This document shows positions 32,206 to 40,631 of a stretch of 64,000 nt of DNA, one piece after another. Origin of the DNA: Gracilimonas sediminicola. GTDB lineage: Bacteria; Bacteroidota; Rhodothermia; Balneolales; Balneolaceae. The position numbers and the translations under genes are program-made. The stretch covers positions 62,001-126,000 of the forward strand of contig NZ_JANDBC010000003.1 of the NCBI RefSeq assembly GCF_024320785.1, written 5' to 3'. The notes beneath the pieces are model-generated. The model searched no databases. It saw only the letters and a program-made list of their open reading frames with translations, and had not been told where the DNA came from. Every line of letters begins with the position of its first letter. Position 1 is the stretch's first letter.

Positions 32206-33160
32206 ATGGCTTTTCTTAGCTCTGGCACTTCTATTAACCGGCTGTTCAGATTCTGATAAATCAGGCCTTCAATTTTCCGAAAAAGGGCGAGAGGTTCCTG
32301 AATTCAATGCAGATACCGTCTATAAGTTTGTTCAGCAACAGGTAGATTTTGGTCCCCGTGTGCCGAACACGGAAGCTCACCGGCAAGCGGAGGCTTATTT
32401 TGTGGAGAAGCTCAAGGAATATGCCGGCCCCAATGCTGTTTTTGTACAGGAATTTACCGCCGAAGGCTATGATGAACAGCTCGAACTCGGCAATGTGATT
32501 GCAGCTTTCAACCTAAGTGCTCAGGATCGGATAATGATAAGTGCTCACTGGGATAGCCGTCCACGTGCTGATATGGACTCAACCCGACAAGATGAAGGCA
32601 TAGTTGGTGCAGATGATGGTGGAAGCGGAGTAGCCGTTTTGCTGGAACTGGCCCGGATGTTCAGCGAGAATCCTCCGCCAATAGGAGTAGATATTGTATT
32701 GTTTGACGGTGAAGATTACGGAGAATCGGGAAGCCTGGAGAAATACTTTCTCGGTTCCCGGTATTGGTCGAACAATCCTCCCGTTCCGGGATACAGCCCC
32801 CGTTTTGGGATTTTGCTGGATATGGTTGGAGCCGAGGGAGCTCAATTCCCAAAAGAGCGATATTCACTGAATTATGCTCCAAATCTGGTGGAAGAAGTAT
32901 GGAATATCGCTGCCGAGAAAGGCTACGAAGATTATTTTCTGAATGAAGAAGGCGCCGCTGTTTCCGATGATCATGTAATCGTGAATGAACAAGCCCGGAT
33001 TCCCATTATAAATATCATAAATCATAGCCGGACACCCCGGGGTAATGCGCAGTTTGCCCCTCACTGGCACACCCATAATGATAACATGGATATCATTAGC
33101 AGAGAAACACTGCAAGCGGTGGGTGATGTAATGGCTGAACTTATTTACAACCGATTATAA
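32198..33160 (+). CDS. Glutaminyl-cyclase-like M28 lipoprotein
   Basis: A 320-residue M28-fold zinc enzyme resembling glutaminyl-peptide cyclotransferase, which converts N-terminal Gln to pyroglutamate. A lipoprotein signal (LALLLTGCSDSDKSG) anchors it. FVQQQVDFGPRVPNTEAHRQAEAYF and HWDSRPRADMDSTR are characteristic of the cyclase subgroup; zinc ligands appear as GADDGGSGVAVLLEL (Asp), LFDGEDYGE (Glu) and the late His in FAPHWHTHNDNMDIIS. In Bacteroidota pyroglutamate protects the N-terminus of secreted proteins. It overlaps the SDR gene by 8 bp and prmA by one base (TAATG). Confidence 0.87.
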   Translation: MYKWLFLALALLLTGCSDSDKSGLQFSEKGREVPEFNADTVYKFVQQQVDFGPRVPNTEAHRQAEAYFVEKLKEYAGPNAVFVQEFTAEGYDEQLELGNVIAAFNLSAQDRIMISAHWDSRPRADMDSTRQDEGIVGADDGGSGVAVLLELARMFSENPPPIGVDIVLFDGEDYGESGSLEKYFLGSRYWSNNPPVPGYSPRFGILLDMVGAEGAQFPKERYSLNYAPNLVEEVWNIAAEKGYEDYFLNEEGAAVSDDHVIVNEQARIPIINIINHSRTPRGNAQFAPHWHTHNDNMDIISRETLQAVGDVMAELIYNRL

Positions 33161-33996
33161 TGGAATATGTTGAACTTCGGATTTCACTTAATGATGACTT
33201 TCACGAACTGCTGATTGCCGAACTTTTTGATCTTGATTTTGAAGGCTTTGAGCAGGATGATGATTTGCTCATTGCGACCATTCCCACTCAGCGGTTTGAC
33301 GATTCTAAAAGGGAAGAAATTGAGAAGCTACTGATGAAATTCGGGGGAGAGTCATCCATTCTAAGCGAAAAAATTATACCCGATCAAAACTGGAACGAGA
33401 CTTGGGAACGAACCATACAACCCCAGGCTATTGGCCGGTTTTACGTGCATCCTACCTGGTCAACAACCGATTCCGACATCAGTGATAAAATCGAGCTGAT
33501 GATTGACCCAAAGATGGCTTTTGGAACCGGCTATCATGCAACCACAAGGGTAATGCTGGAATGGCTCCCGGAGGTTATCAGTGAAGGCGACAAAGTACTT
33601 GACGCCGGAACGGGAACGGGCATTTTAGCTATTGCCGCTTTAAAGCTGGGAGCTGAATCCGCCTTTGGTTTTGATATTGATGAGTGGAGCGAGACCAATG
33701 CCCAGGAAAACATTCTTCTTAATGAAGTAGATAACTTTGAAGTTAAACTTGGTTCCACAGAAGTAATTCCAAGCGGTGAGAAATTCGATGTGATTTTAGC
33801 CAACATCAATCGGAATGCTTTGATAGAATTAATTCCTGAATTACTGGGCTTTTTGAAGGAGGACGGAAAACTGCTCCTATCCGGACTACTGGAAGAGGAT
33901 GAACCGGTGATGTTAAAACAGGAGGCTCTTGAAAAACTCACTCACCTTGATACCCGCCGGCATAAAGAATGGATAGCTATATTATTTGAAGCATGA
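33160..33996 (+). CDS. prmA: Ribosomal protein L11 methyltransferase
   Basis: PrmA trimethylates ribosomal protein L11. The N-terminal L11-binding domain (about residues 1-55) is followed by PDQNWNETWERTIQPQAIGRFYVHPTW, the linker region, and by the SAM-binding site (MAFGTGYHATTRVML and VLDAGTGTGILAIAALKLGA). FDVILANINRNALIELIPEL supplies the NxxxxxL catalytic motif IV. The protein has the usual Bacteroidota length of 278. It is translationally coupled to the genes on both sides (TAATG upstream, ATGA downstream). Confidence 0.92.
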   Translation: MEYVELRISLNDDFHELLIAELFDLDFEGFEQDDDLLIATIPTQRFDDSKREEIEKLLMKFGGESSILSEKIIPDQNWNETWERTIQPQAIGRFYVHPTWSTTDSDISDKIELMIDPKMAFGTGYHATTRVMLEWLPEVISEGDKVLDAGTGTGILAIAALKLGAESAFGFDIDEWSETNAQENILLNEVDNFEVKLGSTEVIPSGEKFDVILANINRNALIELIPELLGFLKEDGKLLLSGLLEEDEPVMLKQEALEKLTHLDTRRHKEWIAILFEA

Positions 33997-34907
33997 AAGC
34001 AGCGATAGACATTGGTACAAATACGGTTTTACTGTTAGTGGCTGAATATGAAAACGGGGTGATTAAAAATGTTCATGAAGAGCATCGTGTGCCCCGCCTT
34101 GGGAAAGGAGTTGATGCCGATAAAAATATCAATGAGGCGGCTACCGAAAGAGTAATAGATGCCTTAAGTGCCTACCGGAAAATTTTAGATGCCGACTTCC
34201 CTAAAGTTGATCAAATCATAGTTACCGCTACCAGTGCCGTTCGTGATGCCAATAATCGGGACGAATTTATGGCAAGTGTGAAAGAGGAAACCGACTTTGA
34301 GATTCGGTTGCTTTCGGGAAGAGAAGAAGCGGAGTGCACAGCTTCAGGAGCGTTATCGGTGTTGGAGAATATAGAAGACGAAGAAACACTGATCCTGGAT
34401 ATCGGGGGTGGAAGTACCGAGATCGCTCAGGTTAAGAAAGGAAAAGTTATTGACGGTTATTCTTTTGATATGGGGTCTGTCCGGTTTACAGAACGCTTCT
34501 TGTCCGGTAATCCGCCTTCCTACGAAGAAATTGAGACCTGCAGAAATAAGATTACCGAGTTTTATAAGAGCAGGGAATTTGAGGTGAATGAAAGATTAAA
34601 AGCCGTGGGTGTAGCCGGAACGGTAACCACGCTGGCTGCCATGGCTCTGGATATCACAAATTACGAGCCGGAGAAATTAAACGGCCATTCCCTAAAGCTT
34701 GACACCGTAAGGCACTATATTGATATGTTTTCAGAGAATACCCATGAAGATATGCTGGCTCAGAATCCGGTTTTTCTACAGGGAAGGGAAGATATTTTTA
34801 TGGGAGGGATGCTGATTCTGGAAGGCTTCATGAAGCATTTTAATTTTGACGAACTCCTCGTTTCTACCGGGGGCATTCGTCATGGGGCAATTATCACCTT
34901 AGCGTAA
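33993..34907 (+). CDS. ppx: Exopolyphosphatase / GppA-type phosphatase
   Basis: A 304-residue member of the Ppx/GppA family, which hydrolyses polyphosphate or (p)ppGpp. The actin-like ATPase phosphate loops are seen in IDIGTNTVLLLVAE and ILDIGGGSTEIAQV, with the catalytic Glu in LLSGREEAECTASGAL. DMGSVRFTERFL and GVAGTVTTLAAM match the family. It is the short form without the C-terminal HD domain. Overlap with prmA by four bases (ATGA) makes it the last gene of the tatA operon. Whether it favours polyphosphate or ppGpp cannot be told. Confidence 0.87.
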   Translation: MKAAIDIGTNTVLLLVAEYENGVIKNVHEEHRVPRLGKGVDADKNINEAATERVIDALSAYRKILDADFPKVDQIIVTATSAVRDANNRDEFMASVKEETDFEIRLLSGREEAECTASGALSVLENIEDEETLILDIGGGSTEIAQVKKGKVIDGYSFDMGSVRFTERFLSGNPPSYEEIETCRNKITEFYKSREFEVNERLKAVGVAGTVTTLAAMALDITNYEPEKLNGHSLKLDTVRHYIDMFSENTHEDMLAQNPVFLQGREDIFMGGMLILEGFMKHFNFDELLVSTGGIRHGAIITLA

Positions 34908-34908
34908 T

Positions 34909-34941
34909 TAAAAAAGCATCACCCCGTCCGGAGCGATGCTT
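34909..34941 (-). terminator. Intrinsic terminator of the outer membrane barrel gene
   Basis: Minus strand: AAGCATC-GCTCC pairs with GGGGT-GATGCTT in a 12-bp stem (34914-34941) followed by a T run (34909-34914). It follows the barrel gene stop by about 20 bp and lies only a few bases past the end of the ppx gene on the other strand, so it may also slow plus-strand transcription. Confidence 0.82.
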
Positions 34942-34961
34942 GTGCGGTTGTTCCTTCCAGA

Positions 34962-35480
34962 TTAATTGCCAATTGCAAAACGAAGGCCGATCCCTATATT
35001 CAGCTGGTCATAATCACCCAGCACATATTTGAACTCACCAAACAAGTTGGCAAAATCAAGGCCGTATTCTGCTCCGGCTCCAACATTTAGTCCGACTTCG
35101 CCATTATCGGAACTAAAGTTACCCGAGCTTACACTCACGCGTGTATAATTCAATCCCGCCAGGGCATAAGCGATAAGGCCTTGCTCCGGGTCGTTCGCAA
35201 AAATGTAATTCCCGTTCACGCTAAACTCGAACCAGTTTACATCGGCGTTCCCGGCATCATCAGGAAGATAGAAACCGAGGTCAGCTATCGCCCGAAAGTC
35301 TTCATTGATTCGGTAGGTGCCGTCGAGGCGTAAACCCGGCTGCTCTATTTCACTTCCATACATTAAACCTGCTCCTATCTGGATATTCCCGTAGGTGTTT
35401 TCAGCATCTTGTGCAGAAGCTTTGGGGTTGAGTGCGAGGATAACAGCCAGGGCTGCGATTAAAATGGATAATTTTCTCAT
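34962..35480 (-). CDS. Outer membrane beta-barrel protein
   Basis: A 172-residue protein with a Sec signal peptide (LSILIAALAVILALNPKASA, cleavage before QDAENTYG). The rest alternates hydrophobic and polar residues in about eight short strands with Gly/Tyr/Asn-rich turns, as in small OmpA/OmpX-like barrels, and ends LNIGIGLRFAIGN. Likely a small outer membrane protein; function unknown. Regulated alone: an intrinsic terminator follows, and the divergent ECF sigma factor gene begins 130 bp upstream. Confidence 0.75.
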   Translation of the reverse strand: MRKLSILIAALAVILALNPKASAQDAENTYGNIQIGAGLMYGSEIEQPGLRLDGTYRINEDFRAIADLGFYLPDDAGNADVNWFEFSVNGNYIFANDPEQGLIAYALAGLNYTRVSVSSGNFSSDNGEVGLNVGAGAEYGLDFANLFGEFKYVLGDYDQLNIGIGLRFAIGN

Positions 35481-35609
35481 AGTTCTGTGTGTTTTTTATT
35501 TGTTTAAAAGACTACACAGGTATATGCGTTAAGTTTCAGAAAAAAGGTTCAAAAAAGACGTTTTCATTTGTCTCAGGCTTTGTATTTTAAGGGCTGAATA
35601 ATTGTTGAT

Positions 35610-36242
35610 ATGTCTGAAGAAAATTCCGAAATCAAAAATACCTCACCACGCGAAAATGCGTCTGCAAGTAGTCTCGAAGATGACAAATTTGTGGCGGAAG
35701 CATTAGCCGGTAAAGAAGATTCCTACAAGAAATTAGTAGATAAGTATCAGAAGCCCCTCTATTTCCATATCCGCAAAATGATTAAAGAGGTGGAGCTTGT
35801 TGAAGACCTGGTTCAGGAAGTTTTCATGAAGGCCTTTCATAATCTTTCTTCCTATAGCAACGAGTATGCATTCTCCACCTGGCTGTATCGCATTGCCACT
35901 AATCACACCATCGATTATTTAAGGAAGAAAAAGCTCCAAACGCTTTCCATTAACGAGCCTTACAAAACCAAGGACGGGGATATGGAAATTCAGCTTCCGG
36001 ATGAAAGCTTTTCAACCGATACCCCGGTAATAAAGAAGGAGAGAAAAGCAATTGTTCAGCATGCAATCGAAAATCTCCCCGAAAAATATAAAGCCGTTAT
36101 TGAAATGCGGCATATGGAAGAGAAGTCGTACCAGGAAATAGCGGACGTGCTTGATTTACCCCTCGGTACAGTTAAAGCCCATATCTTCAGAGCAAGGGAG
36201 CTGCTCTACAAAGCACTGAAAGATAAAAGAGAGCAGTTCTAA
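35610..36242 (+). CDS. ECF-type RNA polymerase sigma factor
   Basis: A 210-residue sigma-70 family protein of the extracytoplasmic-function group. Region 2 is KLVDKYQKPLYFHIRKMIKEVELVEDLVQEVFMKAFHNLSSY with STWLYRIATNHTIDYLRKKK, and region 4 is AIENLPEKYKAVIEMRHMEEKSYQEIADVLDLPLGTVKAHIFRARELL. An N-terminal extension of about 20 acidic/Ser-rich residues is present. No anti-sigma factor follows; the next gene is an unrelated lipoprotein, so control may be by other means. Promoters it recognises are unknown. Confidence 0.92.
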   Translation: MSEENSEIKNTSPRENASASSLEDDKFVAEALAGKEDSYKKLVDKYQKPLYFHIRKMIKEVELVEDLVQEVFMKAFHNLSSYSNEYAFSTWLYRIATNHTIDYLRKKKLQTLSINEPYKTKDGDMEIQLPDESFSTDTPVIKKERKAIVQHAIENLPEKYKAVIEMRHMEEKSYQEIADVLDLPLGTVKAHIFRARELLYKALKDKREQF

Positions 36243-36310
36243 ATATTTTGAGCCTTTTCCGGGCAAATTTACGCATAGGTAAGTGAACACCTAAACATAA
36301 TTTCAGAACT

Positions 36311-37114
36311 ATGCGTAATTCAAGAGTAATAATACTATTCTCGGTTGTACTTCTTTTTTCGTTTGCATTGATTTCTTGTGGGGATGACCCCGCTTCTGCG
36401 AATGAAGATCCCCCCGCATTGCCTACATTTGAGAATATAGAGCCCGACCTTTCTTATTTCGATTCAAACCAGCCTCAGCAAAGTAATTCCAATTATTCAG
36501 AGGCCTATTACTACGGTCTGGGACTGGGTAGTATTGCCTTTACTTCTCAGGCCTACGTCAGCTTCTTTTCGCTGGCAGATTCAGAAAATGCCGACTTTAA
36601 GAACGGTAAATGGGTTTGGGAATACAGCTATTCTTATGAAGGAGAGTCTGTATCTATAAAACTAACGGCCGAACCCGATGGTGATTTTATTAACTGGGAA
36701 ATGCTTTGGTCTTTTGATGACGGGCAGGGTAATTCCATCACAGATTACTCAGTAGTAACCGGCCGTATAGCCTCTGATGGAAATTCCGGAAGCTGGACCT
36801 TTAATACCCTAAACCCGGATACCAATGAAGAGGAGCCGATTCTTATTTCTGAATGGTCCACCTCCGGGGAGAATAATCTTGAAATCGAAACAGATTATTA
36901 TGACTCAGGCAGTGTGGTAACTACCTATACCTATACTCAGAATGACAATGAATTCATGGTTTTCTTAAGCGATACGGATGAGGAAAACGACATCACTGTT
37001 TTCTGGGATGATGAGGCTATGACCGGTTACTACCAAATGGGGTCAGATACTGCAAACAGATATTGCTGGGATAGCAATTTTGAGGATGTTGCCTGTGGCA
37101 GCGTTGGATATTGA
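36311..37114 (+). CDS. Hypothetical lipoprotein
   Basis: A 267-residue protein with a lipoprotein signal peptide (VVLLFSFALISCGDDP) and an acidic, Tyr- and Ser-rich, beta-strand-like mature part, including GSIAFTSQAYVSF, repeated W-containing strands (GKWVWEYSYSY, NWEMLWSFDDGQG, SWTFNTL) and a C-terminal pair of Cys (RYCWDSNFEDVACGSVGY) that could form a disulfide. No family recognised. It lies 68 bp after the ECF sigma factor and is probably transcribed with it, which suggests an envelope or surface role. A strong terminator follows. Confidence 0.7.
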   Translation: MRNSRVIILFSVVLLFSFALISCGDDPASANEDPPALPTFENIEPDLSYFDSNQPQQSNSNYSEAYYYGLGLGSIAFTSQAYVSFFSLADSENADFKNGKWVWEYSYSYEGESVSIKLTAEPDGDFINWEMLWSFDDGQGNSITDYSVVTGRIASDGNSGSWTFNTLNPDTNEEEPILISEWSTSGENNLEIETDYYDSGSVVTTYTYTQNDNEFMVFLSDTDEENDITVFWDDEAMTGYYQMGSDTANRYCWDSNFEDVACGSVGY

Positions 37115-37137
37115 TGTACTTACCAGGTAGCTATAGG

Positions 37138-37169
37138 GCCGGCCGGTTTTTTAATCGGTCGGCTTTTTT
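37138..37169 (+). terminator. Intrinsic terminator after the lipoprotein gene
   Basis: An 11-bp stem, GCCGGCCGGTT pairing with AATCGGTCGGC (two G-T pairs, loop TTTT, 37138-37163), is followed by six T residues. It overlaps the last codon of queG on the other strand. Confidence 0.85.
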
Positions 37170-38115
37170 AGTTTGAGATATTCCCCGAAACGATCTCCAC
37201 GTTCGACTTAAACTTATCATACTTGGCGCGACGGATAGCGCTGCCTTCAAACGTCTTATCATATTGATGGGGAGTAAGGTTTTCCCAGAAATCAAGATCT
37301 CTTTCAACCACATACTCTCTTGGATGGAGATCTTCGAATTGCGCAGTTATGGATTTACTGTTCCAGGGACATACATCCTGACAGATATCACAGCCATACA
37401 CCCAGTTTTCAATTTCCGTTTGGTACTGCTTGTCTATTTCTTCCTTCAGCTCAATGGTTAGGTAGGAGATGCACTTGGTCGCATCCACTCTGTAAGGCTC
37501 ATAAATTGCGTCTGTGGGGCAGGCATCAAGGCAGCGGGTACACGAGCCGCAATGATCGGTTACGGGGGAGTCGTAGCTTAATTCCGCATCAATGATCATT
37601 TCCCCAATAAATACAAACGAGCCAATATCTTTATTGAGCAGGTTCGAATTTTTACCGATCCAGCCCAGACCGGCTCGTTTTGCCCAAACTTTATCCAGAA
37701 CCGGGGCAGAGTCCACAAAAATACGTCCTTCAAGTCCGCCCAACAGTTCCTTACTGAAATTAAAGAGTTTCTTGAGCTTCTTTTTCAGCACTTTGTGGTA
37801 ATCACGTCCCTGAGCATATTTGGCAATCAGCGGTTCGTTCTTTTCCCCAATTTGCTGTTCGTGAGAAGGATGATAGTAGCTGGCCAATACAGAAACTACG
37901 GTTTTTGAACCGGGAACCAACAGCGTGGGATCAACCCGTTTTTCAAAGTAATTGCCCATCCAGTCCATGGTGCCATTACGATTCTGCTTGAGCCATTCTT
38001 CGAGTCGGCGGGCTTCGTAGGGGAGGTGTTGAGCTTCGGCAAATCCACAGGCATCAAAACCCAGTTGAAGGGCGTGCGAACGGATTTGTTCTGTGAATTT
38101 CTTCTGTTGAAGCAT
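37168..38115 (-). CDS. queG: Epoxyqueuosine reductase
   Basis: QueG carries out the last step of queuosine biosynthesis, reducing epoxyqueuosine in tRNA to queuosine with a cobalamin and two 4Fe-4S clusters. The cluster motifs are intact: CGSCTRCLDACPTDAI near residue 190 and CDICQDVCPWN near 240. The catalytic Asp region is VDSAPVLDKVWAKRAGLGWIGKN. The 315-residue length fits the short QueG form. It is the last gene of the five-gene minus-strand operon, 6 bp after ftsE. Confidence 0.93.
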   Translation of the reverse strand: MLQQKKFTEQIRSHALQLGFDACGFAEAQHLPYEARRLEEWLKQNRNGTMDWMGNYFEKRVDPTLLVPGSKTVVSVLASYYHPSHEQQIGEKNEPLIAKYAQGRDYHKVLKKKLKKLFNFSKELLGGLEGRIFVDSAPVLDKVWAKRAGLGWIGKNSNLLNKDIGSFVFIGEMIIDAELSYDSPVTDHCGSCTRCLDACPTDAIYEPYRVDATKCISYLTIELKEEIDKQYQTEIENWVYGCDICQDVCPWNSKSITAQFEDLHPREYVVERDLDFWENLTPHQYDKTFEGSAIRRAKYDKFKSNVEIVSGNISN

Positions 38116-38121
38116 TCCGAA

Positions 38122-38826
38122 TTACGTTTTTTCCGGAACCAGTTTCTCGCCTTTCCAGATTAAATTCTGAGTTTTACCATTTACCATCCGAACGGTTCGG
38201 GCGCGGTATTTCTTAACCACGGCATAGTCGTGCGTTACCATTAAAACTGCCATTCCCCGGTTATTAATACTCCGAAGCAGTTCCATAATGTCTTTGGTGG
38301 CTTTGGGGTCAAGGTTTCCGGTGGGTTCATCGGCAAGTAAAATTCGGGGTTCGTTAGCCAATGCTCTTGCAATAACAACGCGTTGTTGTTCACCTCCGGA
38401 AAGATCCTTCGGCATGTGCTTTCTGCGGTGACTGAGCCCAACCATGGTTAGTACTTCAAGCACGCGCTGTTTAATAAACTTGGGCTTCTCTCCGGTAACC
38501 TGAAGAGCAAAGGCTACATTGTCGTGTACGTTGCGATCTTGTAGCAGCTGAAAATCCTGGAATACAATGCCGAGCCGTCGCCGCAGCATGGGTACTTCCC
38601 GCTCGGATATTTTATTTACCGGGTATTCGGTTACCCGTACCGTTCCGGTATCGGGCACAACATCCCTGTACAAAAGCTTCAGAAAAGAGCTTTTTCCGAT
38701 ACCCGTTGGACCAATCAGATAGGCAAATTCGCCATTATGAAGCTTGAAGTTAACATCATCCAATACCCTGGTATGATCATATCTCAGGGTTACATTTTTA
38801 AGTTCAATTACTGCTGTTTCTGACAT
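38122..38826 (-). CDS. ftsE: Cell division ABC transporter ATPase FtsE
   Basis: A 234-residue ABC ATPase most like FtsE. Walker A is GPTGIGKSSFLK, the Q-loop is QDFQLLQDRNVHDNVAFAL, the signature is LSGGEQQRVVIARAL and Walker B is ILLADEPTGNLD. FtsE pairs with the membrane protein FtsX to activate peptidoglycan hydrolases at division. FtsX is usually the next gene, but here ftsE is followed by queG and preceded by a methyltransferase gene that it overlaps by 19 bp, so ftsX must lie elsewhere. Confidence 0.88.
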   Translation of the reverse strand: MSETAVIELKNVTLRYDHTRVLDDVNFKLHNGEFAYLIGPTGIGKSSFLKLLYRDVVPDTGTVRVTEYPVNKISEREVPMLRRRLGIVFQDFQLLQDRNVHDNVAFALQVTGEKPKFIKQRVLEVLTMVGLSHRRKHMPKDLSGGEQQRVVIARALANEPRILLADEPTGNLDPKATKDIMELLRSINNRGMAVLMVTHDYAVVKKYRARTVRMVNGKTQNLIWKGEKLVPEKT

Positions 38827-39614
38827 CGAAGTACCATCGTTACGCGTGTGCTTTTTTCGTCTGCTTCCACCAAATCAAAGCCCTCATATTTGGCTACCTG
38901 ATGATAGGAGGTTTGTTCCAAAATTGATAGCATTTCCTTGAGTGAATAAATTCGCTGCTTGTGAATTTCATGATAGCTTTCCAGAACGGTTTTGCCGTCG
39001 TCAGCCATCTTATCTATTTCAAATTCGTTAAAGTGAAAATGCTCTCCCGGTTCATACCGGCTTTCTCTGAAATATCGATTACTGCCAAAGCTTCCTTCTT
39101 CATTATTGAGGTAATCAACAGCTTCCAGGGAGTTCTGAGGAGTAGAAAAGTCGAAGATCAATAATCCACCCGGATTCAGAATATTCCGGCATCCATCCAG
39201 CATTTTGTGGATTTCTTCTTTGGAGTGAAGGTAATTCACACTGTCGAAAACCGAGAAGATAATATCATAGGTATCCTCACTTCTGATGTCCCGGAAATCC
39301 ATGGTATGGAAATCGACTACTACTTCCTGTTGGGCCGCTTTTAGTCTTGCCTTTTCGATCATAGCTGCAGAAAGATCGGTAGCGGTCAGCTCATACTCAT
39401 CAAGTTGAGCGAGATTCAGGGAAATAGCACCGGTTCCACAGGCCAGTTCCAGTACGTCAACGGGATCTGGATGGTGAGTTTGGATTACTTCATCAATAAA
39501 ATCTGCCCACATTTCGTAATCTACGTCCTTCATCAGGGTATCGTAGAGCTCGGCCAATACAGTGTAGATGTTGGCTTTTTCAGTCTTCACTAATTTGTTT
39601 GTTTGCAAGTTCAA
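38808..39614 (-). CDS. Class I SAM-dependent methyltransferase
   Basis: A methyltransferase of up to 268 residues. Motif I VLELACGTGAISLNLA, then TATDLSAAMIEKAR with the acidic SAM ligand, and FDVIFSVFDSVNYLHSKEEI-type motif IV region (DIIFSVFDSVNYLHS). The pattern resembles the MTFA/CbiT-like Methyltransf_25 group with a C-terminal substrate-capping half. A GTG at 39590 would reduce the overlap with pdxA from 35 to 11 bp and is a possible true start. It overlaps ftsE by 19 bp. The substrate is unknown. Confidence 0.82.
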   Translation of the reverse strand: MNLQTNKLVKTEKANIYTVLAELYDTLMKDVDYEMWADFIDEVIQTHHPDPVDVLELACGTGAISLNLAQLDEYELTATDLSAAMIEKARLKAAQQEVVVDFHTMDFRDIRSEDTYDIIFSVFDSVNYLHSKEEIHKMLDGCRNILNPGGLLIFDFSTPQNSLEAVDYLNNEEGSFGSNRYFRESRYEPGEHFHFNEFEIDKMADDGKTVLESYHEIHKQRIYSLKEMLSILEQTSYHQVAKYEGFDLVEADEKSTRVTMVLRCQKQQ

Positions 39615-40590
39615 CCGCCTGTTTATACGCTTCTTTAAAAGAAGATGGATTAGCTACGCCTTTGCCTGCTATATCAAAGGCGGTGCCATGATCCGGAGAA
39701 GTGCGGATGATAGGAAGTCCGGCCGTAAAATTCACCCCTTTACCAAAAGACAGCAGTTTAAACGGAGCCAGTCCCTGATCGTGATACATGGCTAAAATTG
39801 CATCGTGATGTTTGTGGAGCTGTTGCCCGAAAAATCCATCAGCAGGGAATGGGCCATGAAGGGTGATATCCTTTCGTTCCTCTCTGATCATCTTGAGCGT
39901 TGGAGTAATAACGTCGATTTCTTCCTTGCCAATTACACCACCATCACCGGCATGGGGATTTAACCCAAATACGGCAATTTTAGGGTTGGTGATCCCAAAG
40001 TCATGAATCAAGCTTGAGGAAAGAATCTCAACTTTTTCTTTGATGACATCCGGTGTGATGGCTTCTGAAACATCTTTAACCGGTATATGTGTGGTGACCA
40101 AAGCTACCCGAAGATCTCCGCTAACCAGCATCATCAGCACAGAATTGGTACCTGTTTGGGTGGCCAGGAATTCGGTATGTCCCGGAATTTCGTAACCGGC
40201 CAGGTTCACGGCCTCTTTGGATATGGGAGCGGTTACCATTGCATCTACCTCATGGTTCATGCAAAGATGAATGCATTGCTCAATAGATTGCATGGCTGCC
40301 TTGCCGCTTAGGGCAGACTGTATGCCCGGAGTCATTTTCAGATTATCCACAGCAAAGCTGAGAACGTTAATGGTTCCCGTCTGTAAACCGGTGACGTCAT
40401 CTGAATAATTAACATCTAAATCATAAGGAAGGTAGGAGAGAACGGATGCTATGATCTCTTTCGGGGAAATGATCACAGGAGTGGATGTTCCCAAATCCAA
40501 ATCGGATAATGACTTCAAGATGATCTCCGGACCAATCCCGTTAAAGTCACCAATCGAAATAGCTATGCGTGGTATTTCTTTATTAAGCAT
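39580..40590 (-). CDS. pdxA: 4-Hydroxythreonine-4-phosphate dehydrogenase
   Basis: PdxA oxidises 4-phosphohydroxy-threonine in pyridoxal 5'-phosphate synthesis. The family opening IAISIGDFNGIGPEIILKSL, TAPISKEAVNLAGYEIPGHTEFLA with the metal-binding His, and GLNPHAGDGGVIGKEE plus MYHDQGLAPFKLLSFGKGVNFTAGLPIIRTSPDHGTAFDIAGKG, where the other His and substrate ligands lie, are all present. The 336-residue length is normal. It is the second gene of the minus-strand operon and overlaps the downstream methyltransferase. Confidence 0.94.
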   Translation of the reverse strand: MLNKEIPRIAISIGDFNGIGPEIILKSLSDLDLGTSTPVIISPKEIIASVLSYLPYDLDVNYSDDVTGLQTGTINVLSFAVDNLKMTPGIQSALSGKAAMQSIEQCIHLCMNHEVDAMVTAPISKEAVNLAGYEIPGHTEFLATQTGTNSVLMMLVSGDLRVALVTTHIPVKDVSEAITPDVIKEKVEILSSSLIHDFGITNPKIAVFGLNPHAGDGGVIGKEEIDVITPTLKMIREERKDITLHGPFPADGFFGQQLHKHHDAILAMYHDQGLAPFKLLSFGKGVNFTAGLPIIRTSPDHGTAFDIAGKGVANPSSFKEAYKQAVELANKQISED

Positions 40591-40631
40591 GACACGCCTA
40601 AAATAAGGCGATTAATGGGCAATACACAGCG

